The notes under the pieces were generated by a model. It ran no database searches, was not told where the DNA came from, and saw nothing but the letters and a program-made list of their open reading frames with translations. Made by a program: the position numbers and the translations under genes. A stretch of 64,000 nt of DNA. Source: AC-32 sp963788215 (lineage in GTDB: Bacteria > Actinomycetota > Thermoleophilia > Gaiellales > Gaiellaceae). Below are positions 58,498 through 64,000 of this stretch, one piece after another. The DNA lies in assembly GCA_963788215.1 (NCBI GenBank), contig CAWBFX010000010.1, positions 1 through 64,000 of the forward strand, read 5' to 3'. Each line of letters starts with the position of its first letter. Position 1 is the first letter of the stretch.

Positions 58498-59541
58498 TTA
58501 CGCCGCGAACGCGTCCTCGATCAGCGCCTGAGCAGTGACCGACTGAATCGTCTGCACGATTCGGCCCGTGATGCGGTACGGGTCGGCCATCGAGTTCGGC
58601 CGGCGATCCTCGAGGTAACCGCGGTGCCCGTCGTTGACGAAGCTGTGCGGGATGCGGACCGACGCGCCGCGGTCGGCGACGCCGTGCGTGAACTCGTCGA
58701 TCGCCGCCGTCTCGTGGAGGCCGGTCAGGCGCAGGTGGTTCTCGGGCCCGTAGCACGCGATGTGCTCGTCACGCGCCTCCGAGAACGCGCCCATCAGCGC
58801 GGCGAAGTACTCCTCGCCGCCGACCTCGCGCATGTGCTTCGTCGAGAAGTTCGTGTGCAGCCCGGAGCCGTTCCAGTCGACCTCGGCGCCCAGCGGCTTC
58901 GGATGGAAGTTGACGTCGACGCCGTACCGCTCGCAGAGGCGGACCATCAGGTACCGCGCGATCCAGAGCTCGTCGGCGGCGCGCCGCGCGCCCTTGCCGA
59001 AGATCTGGAACTCCCACTGGCCCTTCGCGACCTCGGCGTTCACGCCCTCGATCGCGATGCCGGCCTCGACGCAGAGGTCGATGTGCTCGTCGACGATCTG
59101 GCGCGCCACATCGCCGACGTTCTTGAAGCCGACGCCGGTGTAGTACTCGCCCTGCGGGGGTGGGAAGCCCTCCTTCGGGAACCCGAGCGGCGCGCCGTCG
59201 GAGTACAGGAAGTACTCCTGCTCGAAGCCGAACCAGGCGTCGGGGTCGTCCGAGATCGCGGCGCGGCTGTTCGACGGATGCGGCGAGCCGTCGGGCAGGA
59301 GCACCTCGCACATGACGAGGCGCCCGTGGTTTCGAGCCGGGTCGGGGAAGAGCGCGACCGGCCTGAGGAAGCAGTCCGAGCTCGAGCCGTCCGCCTGGCG
59401 CGTCGAGCTGCCGTCGAAGTTCCACAGCGGCAGCTGGTCGAGCGTCGGCTCGGTCTCGAAGTCGACGATCTTCGTCTTGCCGCGCAGGTTCGGAACGGGC
59501 TCGTAGCCGTCGAGCCAGATGTACTCGAGCTTGTACTTCAC
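58498..59541 (-). CDS. glnII: Glutamine synthetase type II (eukaryotic-like GSII)
   Basis: 347 aa. Makes glutamine from glutamate, ammonia and ATP. The start KYKLEYIWLDGYEPVPNLRGKTKIV, the DGSSTRQADGSSSD segment, GFEQEYFLYS (metal Glu), GVNAEVAKGQWEFQ, NGSGLHTNFSTKHMR and the C-terminal RRPNSMADPY are those of GSII as found in plants, rhizobia and streptomycetes, not the dodecameric GSI. GTG 59541 follows GGAGGAGG by 3 nt; the longer upstream frame covers the leader with its terminator hairpin and is not protein-coding. Confidence 0.93.
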   Translation of the reverse strand: MKYKLEYIWLDGYEPVPNLRGKTKIVDFETEPTLDQLPLWNFDGSSTRQADGSSSDCFLRPVALFPDPARNHGRLVMCEVLLPDGSPHPSNSRAAISDDPDAWFGFEQEYFLYSDGAPLGFPKEGFPPPQGEYYTGVGFKNVGDVARQIVDEHIDLCVEAGIAIEGVNAEVAKGQWEFQIFGKGARRAADELWIARYLMVRLCERYGVDVNFHPKPLGAEVDWNGSGLHTNFSTKHMREVGGEEYFAALMGAFSEARDEHIACYGPENHLRLTGLHETAAIDEFTHGVADRGASVRIPHSFVNDGHRGYLEDRRPNSMADPYRITGRIVQTIQSVTAQALIEDAFAA

Positions 59542-59565
59542 TTGCCTCCTCCTTCTTGTCGGACC

Positions 59566-59637
59566 AAAGAAAAAGGGCCCACGACTCGCAAGTCGTGAGG
59601 CCCCAATGCCTCCGTGCCCGCCTTCCTCGGCGAGCAC
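59566..59637 (-). promoter_or_regulatory. Leader attenuator of the glnII operon (terminator with alternative hairpin)
   Basis: In the glnII leader, transcription first passes a 9-bp hairpin (59614-59637, loop GAGGAA), then an intrinsic terminator whose stem CACGACT-TGCG-AGTCGTG plus GGGCC/GGCCC with one bulge spans 59575-59604, followed by TTTTTCTTT. GAGGC at 59608-59612 can instead pair with GCCTC at 59597-59601, which would break the terminator. This fits transcription attenuation. Confidence 0.65.
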
Positions 59638-59719
59638 TGCGCAGCAGATTAGTCGAAGCGGCGGATGTTGTCGAGGCCGCGCGCTTGGCCCGCGCGAACC
59701 GCAGGAGTAGGGTCGGCGC

Positions 59720-61309
59720 ATGGCGGTCCGTGTCCTGATCTGCGCAGCGGCAGGAGCCTGCGTCCTGGCGACGCTTGCCCTCGCCGGCGACGTCCCCCAC
59801 GCGCCGGGCGACCTCGATCCGACATTCGGCTCCGCGGGCCGTGTGGCGATCCCCCTCGGAGCTCCGGAGGCGGACGCCTACGCCGCCGTCGTGCAGCAGG
59901 ACGGAAAGATCCTTCTGGCCGGAGTTGTGCGCGATCAGCCTCCGCCTCCGCCGGGACCGCCGCCGCTTCCAACCCGTCCCGCGGCTGACCAGGGCGACTT
60001 CATGGTGGTCCGCCTGACCCAGAACGGCATGCTCGATCCCTCCTACGGCAGCGGCGGAATCGTCCGGACGCCGATCGACGGCGTCGACCAGCTCTTTGGG
60101 GCGGCGCTGACGCCTGACGGGAAACTCGTAGCTGTGGGTGCGTCGTACGGGCAGACCGGCCAGGTGCTCTCGGTTGTGCGCTACACCGAGGCCGGCTCAC
60201 TCGACACGAGCTTCTGCGGCTCGGGGATCTGCACGTACACCGGAACGCAGTACGGCACCGGCAATGCGGTTGCCGTGCAGCCCGACGGCAAGATCGTCTG
60301 CACCGGAGAGCTCCTGGGTACAGGTGCGATCAGCGTCGTTCGTTTGCTGCCCAACGGGGACCTGGATCCGAGCTTCGGCTCGGGCGGCGTGGTCCAGACG
60401 CGCCTGGGCGACCCATCCGACGAGGACTCGGGGAAGGCGGTTCTCCTGCAGGGAGACGGACGGATCGTCGTCGCCGCGACAGCAGATCTCCACAACTCCA
60501 TCGACTTCTCCGTCGTTCGCTACCTCTCGGATGGGCGACTCGACCCGAGCTTCGGCAGCAACGGGGTCGTGGTCACCCCCGCGCCGAACGAGCAGCGGAC
60601 CGAAGCCGCTGCGCTGCTACCCACCGGGAAGATCGTCGTTACGGGGGAGGGCACCTATGCCGGCTACGCCTCGCACGAGTTCCGGCTGGCTCGCTACAAC
60701 ACCGACGGTTCGCTGGATGCCGGCTTCGGCAGCCATGGGATTGTCACCACGAGGTTCCACGCAAACGTGATTGCCATGGCTCTCGCCGTCGCGGACGGCC
60801 GCGTCATCGTCGGGGGCCTCGACGCGACCACGGCCAACATCAAGTACGCACTTGCCCGCTACAACGACGACGGCTCGCTCGACTCCGGCTTCGGCGACGG
60901 CGGAACGCGGACGTACGACGTCCTGGGCCGGGCGGATTACGGCTGGACGCTCGCGATCCAGCAGATCGACGCCGGCGCGCGGCTTGTCCAGGCCGGTTCG
61001 AGTTACGACGGTGCCAACTACGAGGTTTCCGCGGCCGGCATACAGCTCGGCCCGCCGGGTCCGCCGCAGCCACCCCCGCCTCCGCCGCCCCCACCGTTCC
61101 TACCGCCCTGCGTGGTTCCGCACGCCGTGGGCAAGCCGCTAGCGAAGGCGAGGACGAAGATCAGGCGGGCCCATTGCCGTATTGGCCGTGTCAGGTACAA
61201 GCGCGCGCCCCTCAAGAAGCGCGGCAGAGTCCTCTCGCAGCAGCCTCGGCCGGGGAGGCACCTGGCGAACGGCGCGAAGGTGAGCCTCGTCGTCGGCCGG
61301 CGGCGCTAG
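59720..61309 (+). CDS. Secreted delta-60 repeat protein with C-terminal PASTA-like domain
   Basis: 529 aa. Signal peptide (VLICAAAGACVLATLALAG). From about residue 30 to 410 there are seven delta-60 repeats, each with a LDPTFGS-like start and a QxDGKIL(V/L)AG strand (for example GDLDPSFGSGGVVQTRLG, GRLDPSFGSNGVVVT). These build a beta-propeller-like surface domain. A proline run follows, then a basic C-terminal domain (CVVPHAVGKPLAKARTKIRR onward) resembling PASTA, which could bind peptidoglycan. ATG 59720. No family-specific catalytic site. Confidence 0.82.
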   Translation: MAVRVLICAAAGACVLATLALAGDVPHAPGDLDPTFGSAGRVAIPLGAPEADAYAAVVQQDGKILLAGVVRDQPPPPPGPPPLPTRPAADQGDFMVVRLTQNGMLDPSYGSGGIVRTPIDGVDQLFGAALTPDGKLVAVGASYGQTGQVLSVVRYTEAGSLDTSFCGSGICTYTGTQYGTGNAVAVQPDGKIVCTGELLGTGAISVVRLLPNGDLDPSFGSGGVVQTRLGDPSDEDSGKAVLLQGDGRIVVAATADLHNSIDFSVVRYLSDGRLDPSFGSNGVVVTPAPNEQRTEAAALLPTGKIVVTGEGTYAGYASHEFRLARYNTDGSLDAGFGSHGIVTTRFHANVIAMALAVADGRVIVGGLDATTANIKYALARYNDDGSLDSGFGDGGTRTYDVLGRADYGWTLAIQQIDAGARLVQAGSSYDGANYEVSAAGIQLGPPGPPQPPPPPPPPPFLPPCVVPHAVGKPLAKARTKIRRAHCRIGRVRYKRAPLKKRGRVLSQQPRPGRHLANGAKVSLVVGRRR

Positions 61310-61310
61310 C

Positions 61311-62114
61311 TCAGCAGCTGCGCAGCTTCAGGCAGAGCTGGCGGATCGGGATCGCGAAGTTGAGGTTCTCGCCGCCGCCGGCGACCAAGACGCCGACCAC
61401 GTGGCCGTGCTTGTCGAGCGCGGGGCCGCCCGAGTTGCCGGGGTTCGCGGCCGCGTCGGTCTGGATCACCTTCCACGAGACGCGGCTGACGACGCCTGTC
61501 GTCACCGTCCCGTAGAGCCCGTAGGGGCTGCCGACGAGCAGGAGCTCGTCACCGGTCTGCGGCAGCGTCCGGCGCGGCGCCTGCCACAACGGCTCGGCTC
61601 CGGCCGGCTGGCCCTCGATCCGGATCACGGCCAGGTCGTGCGTCGGGTCCGTGCCCGAGATCTCGCCGGTCCAGTGGCCGCCCTTGCGCGAGATCTGGAC
61701 GCCGGTCCCGAGCTGGCCCTCGACGACGTGATTCGCGGTCACGATGTAGGTCCCGGTGCTGTCGCGCCAGGCCATGAAGCCGCTGCCGAGCCCGCTCTCG
61801 GTCTGGATCGTGAAGACGCTCTTCAGGACGCGCTTGGCCAGCGGCGCGATCCCACCTTCCTTCTGCTTCAGCGATTTCACCGCCGAGCCCAGCCGGCCCG
61901 AGAGCGCGACGTTCCGCGACTCCAGCGCGGCGACGCGCTGCTCGAGCTTGCCGACCTCCGCCTGGCGCGCCGTGCGCTCGGCGCTGGTGACGGTGCTCTG
62001 GCGGACCACGACGTACATCGCGGCCGCCAGAGCACCGAGCGCAAGCACGACCGCCATGGCGGCGAGCGGAAAACGGCGGGCAGGAACGTCGTCCCAGGTC
62101 TCGTCGTAAGTCAC
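61311..62114 (-). CDS. Membrane-anchored trypsin-like serine protease (HtrA-like, no PDZ)
   Basis: 267 aa. A short cytoplasmic head, one membrane helix (LAAMAVVLALGALAAAMYVVV), a coiled-coil (VGKLEQRVAALESRNVALSG), then a chymotrypsin-fold domain with His in IVTANHVVEG, Asp in THDLAVIRIEG and Ser in NPGNSGGPALD. The PDZ domain usual for HtrA is missing. GTG 62114. Divergent from the ABC exporter across a 183-nt gap that holds a large palindrome. Confidence 0.87.
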   Translation of the reverse strand: MTYDETWDDVPARRFPLAAMAVVLALGALAAAMYVVVRQSTVTSAERTARQAEVGKLEQRVAALESRNVALSGRLGSAVKSLKQKEGGIAPLAKRVLKSVFTIQTESGLGSGFMAWRDSTGTYIVTANHVVEGQLGTGVQISRKGGHWTGEISGTDPTHDLAVIRIEGQPAGAEPLWQAPRRTLPQTGDELLLVGSPYGLYGTVTTGVVSRVSWKVIQTDAAANPGNSGGPALDKHGHVVGVLVAGGGENLNFAIPIRQLCLKLRSC

Positions 62115-62134
62115 AGCGGCTCCGCACCGCGTAT

Positions 62135-62175
62135 CGGCAAGTGTGAGCGATCGCTCAAGAGCCGGACACTTGCCG
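62135..62175. promoter_or_regulatory. Nested palindrome in the protease/ABC exporter divergent promoter region
   Basis: Inner TGAGCGATCGCTCA is a perfect 14-nt palindrome (62144-62157). It is framed by outer 10-nt arms CGGCAAGTGT (62135-62144) and ACACTTGCCG (62166-62175). The position between divergent genes suggests a binding site for a dimeric regulator. No cognate regulator gene is adjacent. Confidence 0.5.
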
Positions 62176-62297
62176 CTGTCAGGAGGCCCAGGTAAGGTGG
62201 TCGGGTAATGCTGCCAACGGGCTGACTCAGAGTCGTTCGGGCGCCGCCTGACCTTCAGGCCGGCGCCGGTCTTCCCGTCCCGCGATCCAGGAGCAGC

Positions 62298-63080
62298 ATG
62301 CAGGCCCTCGTAGTCCACAACTTGCGCAAGGAGTTCGTCCGGCGTGACGGCCGCGGCAAGCGCCGCGTGGCCGCGCTCAAGGGCGTGGACTTCACGATCG
62401 AGCGCGGCGAGTGCGTCGCGATCCTCGGCCCGAACGGGTCGGGCAAGTCGACGCTGGTCCGGCTGCTCTCGACGCTACTTCTGCCGGACGGCGGCACGGC
62501 GACGGTCTTCGGCCGGGATGCCTTCCGCGACACCCGCGCGGTGCGCCGGATGGTCAACCGCGTCTCGGTCGAGGCGAGCTTCTTCAAGAAGATGAGCGCG
62601 ACGGAGAACCTGAGCTACGCCGCGCGCTTCTACGGCCTGCGCCCGAACCAGACCAAGGACAAGATCCCGGAGATCCTGACCCGCGTCGGCTTCCCCAAGG
62701 ACCGCCGCGACGAGCCCATGGAGAACCTCTCCCGCGGGATGCAGCAGAAGGTCGCGCTCGCCCGCGCCCTCCTGACCGCGCCGATCCTGCTCTTGCTGGA
62801 CGAGCCGACGACGGGCCTCGACCCGCGCTCGAAGCAGGAGGTGCAGGAGTTCATCCGCGAGGTCCGCGCCGAGCACGACGCGACGGTCCTGCTCTGCACG
62901 CACGACCTGGCCGAGGCCGAGACCCTCGCCGATCGCGTCGGGATCCTCGACAACGGCAAGCTCCTCTGCCTGGAGCCGGCCGACCAGCTGAAGGCCCGCT
63001 ACGACTCGGCCACTTTGGAGGAGGCGTTCTTCGCCGCCAGCGGACACGCCTTCGAGAACGGGGACGGAGGTGAGCACTAG
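62298..63080 (+). CDS. ABC transporter ATP-binding protein (ABC-2 type exporter)
   Basis: 260 aa. Walker A GPNGSGKST, the signature LSRGMQQKVALARAL, Walker B LLLLDEPTTGLDP and the switch His in LLCTHDLAEAE are intact. Sequence fits the DRR/CcmA-like exporter ATPases that pair with a single ABC-2 permease. ATG 62298 with GGAG nearby; the permease follows without a gap (stop TAG, then ATG). Confidence 0.92.
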   Translation: MQALVVHNLRKEFVRRDGRGKRRVAALKGVDFTIERGECVAILGPNGSGKSTLVRLLSTLLLPDGGTATVFGRDAFRDTRAVRRMVNRVSVEASFFKKMSATENLSYAARFYGLRPNQTKDKIPEILTRVGFPKDRRDEPMENLSRGMQQKVALARALLTAPILLLLDEPTTGLDPRSKQEVQEFIREVRAEHDATVLLCTHDLAEAETLADRVGILDNGKLLCLEPADQLKARYDSATLEEAFFAASGHAFENGDGGEH

Positions 63081-63914
63081 ATGAGAACGACGAGCTTCGC
63101 GCTGCGCCACGAGCTGGTCGGCCTCAGCGGCGTGATCGAGCGCAACATCTACCTGGTCAAGCGCTACATCTGGTGGGACGTCGCGTTCTTCCTCTGGACG
63201 GTCGCGAACACGCTGACGATCGTCTTCATCGCGAAGGGGATCCCGGCCGTCGGCGGCCAGATCGACGTCGAGAAGGTGACGACGATCCTGCTGGTCGGCG
63301 CCGTCATCTGGGCCTACCTCGGGATCATCTTCGAGATCCTCACGGAGACGGTCGCCTGGGAGCGCTGGGAGGGGACGATCGAGTACACGTTCATGGCGCC
63401 GCTCTCCCGGCCCGTGCACCTGATCGGCATGGGGCTGTTCGCGGTCGGCTACGGGGTCGTGCGCGCGGTGCTGCTCTTCGGGGTGGTCGCGGCCTTCTTC
63501 AGCCTGCACCTGCACAACGCCAACTACGCGGCCGCGCTCGTGGTGCTCGTCGTCGCCTCGATCTCGTTCATCGGGATCGGGATGATGACCGCGGTCCTGC
63601 CGCTGATCTCGCCCGAGAAGGGCACGCAGCTCGGGTTCGTCGCGCAGGGCCTGCTGCTCGTGGTCTCGGGCGTCTACTACCCGGTGTCGGTGCTGCCCGG
63701 CTGGATGCAGGCGCTGGCCAAGATCTCGCCGGCGACCTATGCGCTCCGCGGCTGCCGCGCAGCCATCATCAACGGCGCCGGCCTGTCCGACCTGACGACC
63801 GAGATCTGGGCACTGCTCGTGATCGGCGCGGTCTCGATCCCGCTCGGGCTCTGGACCTTCCGCACGGGCGAGCGCTACGCCAAGAAGCACGGGAAGCTGA
63901 AGAGGTCGGGGTGA
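63081..63914 (+). CDS. ABC-2 type transporter permease
   Basis: 277 aa with about six membrane helices (such as WDVAFFLWTVANTLTIVFI and LVVLVVASISFIGIGMM). The GVYYPVSVLPGWMQALAKISPATYALRG segment is the ABC-2 signature loop. Works with the upstream ATPase to export an unknown substrate, possibly a drug, lipid or polysaccharide. ATG follows the ATPase stop directly; its stop overlaps the next GTG (GTGA). Confidence 0.88.
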   Translation: MRTTSFALRHELVGLSGVIERNIYLVKRYIWWDVAFFLWTVANTLTIVFIAKGIPAVGGQIDVEKVTTILLVGAVIWAYLGIIFEILTETVAWERWEGTIEYTFMAPLSRPVHLIGMGLFAVGYGVVRAVLLFGVVAAFFSLHLHNANYAAALVVLVVASISFIGIGMMTAVLPLISPEKGTQLGFVAQGLLLVVSGVYYPVSVLPGWMQALAKISPATYALRGCRAAIINGAGLSDLTTEIWALLVIGAVSIPLGLWTFRTGERYAKKHGKLKRSG

Positions 63915-64000
63915 TCCGCGAGGTCGACAGGGACGGCGCCGACTTCGAGCGCTGCGTCGAGATCGTCAATGCGGTCGAGCCGGACAATCCCACGACCGTC
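63911..64000 (+). CDS. GNAT-like N-acetyltransferase, N-terminus only (partial)
   Basis: GTG 63911 overlaps the permease stop and opens 30 codons that run off the window: IREVDRDGADFERCVEIVN then AVEPDNPTTV. This is the typical first strand and helix of GNAT proteins (an R-x-x-x-x-x-D start and E-V-x-N-A helix). The acetyl-CoA site is outside the window, so the call is tentative. Confidence 0.55.
   Translation, partial: MIREVDRDGADFERCVEIVNAVEPDNPTTV

Noticed and set aside
61055..61100. CCGCC-type repeat near the end of the delta-60 gene as a CRISPR-like or satellite repeat
   Set aside because: It encodes a proline run between domains; there are no spacers or repeat units of CRISPR size.

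Overview
The window is high-GC bacterial chromosome with densely packed genes that very often overlap by 4 nt (ATGA/GTGA) and use many GTG and TTG starts. It carries the actinobacterial fhaA-fhaB-pstP-rodA-pbpA-pknB cell-wall/kinase operon, a DUF6458 protein, an Mtb-type dCTP deaminase, a SUF system with SufU, and four Ser/Thr kinases. This points to a deep-branching Actinobacteriota, most likely class Thermoleophilia (Gaiellales/Solirubrobacterales-like). That placement is inferred from gene content, not from a marker phylogeny. No CRISPR array, rRNA, transposase, phage gene or replication origin was seen, and no stretch over 300 nt lacks a gene.

Layout. 1-3.1 kb: start of an Hsp20-like gene, then rmlA-rmlC-rmlD facing rmlB (dTDP-rhamnose). 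3.1-7.8 kb: Ser/Thr kinase with external TPRs, SpoIID/LytB protein and a subtilisin-like protease. 7.8-11.7 kb (minus): UDP-GlcNAc 2-epimerase, nucleotide-sugar dehydrogenase, Gfo/Idh oxidoreductase and hexapeptide acyltransferase, resembling a diacetamido-uronic acid pathway without its aminotransferase. Then tRNA-Lys(CTT) and a large cyclase/ATPase/TPR protein. 15.4-21.5 kb: caa3-type cytochrome oxidase operon interleaved with three copies of a universal-stress-like domain, facing a diheme cytochrome c and an anti-sigma antagonist. 21.8-25.7 kb: TPR protein, adenosine deaminase, tatAC, SDR. 25.7-36 kb: a SUF cluster (sufC, sufB, three VOC genes, sufD; then sufS/sufU, Rieske ferredoxin, methyltransferase) interrupted by an inverted tandem pair of cytochrome c lipoproteins with an unfamiliar Cys/His-rich domain. 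36.0-36.2 kb: an apparently structured RNA with an extended Shine-Dalgarno and a UUCG-loop terminator. 36.2-42.6 kb: NmrA-like epimerase, secreted Cys-repeat protein, dcd, DUF4015-like hydrolase, gabT, kinase. 42.6-50.8 kb (minus): fhaA-fhaB-pstP-rodA-pbpA-pknB-ddl. 50.8-56.1 kb: polytopic kinase, envelope proteins, HNH protein, SIMPL protein, rhodanese. 56.1-59.6 kb (minus): glnII-GNAT-PII-amtB-Zn-ribbon nitrogen operon behind a probable attenuator. 59.7-64 kb: delta-60-repeat protein, HtrA-like protease, ABC exporter, start of a GNAT gene.

The genes form working groups: surface sugars (rml and wbp-like), cell-wall growth under kinase/phosphatase/FHA control, aerobic respiration, Fe-S cluster assembly and ammonium assimilation.

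A caution runs through the annotation. At least seven genes are broken or joined by single-base indels in G/C runs (about 14.82, 21.26, 21.31, 28.24, 30.82, 34.63, 46.60 and 54.36 kb). Correcting each gives a whole number of codons and a family-typical protein, so assembly or sequencing error is the simplest explanation and gene decay is less likely.
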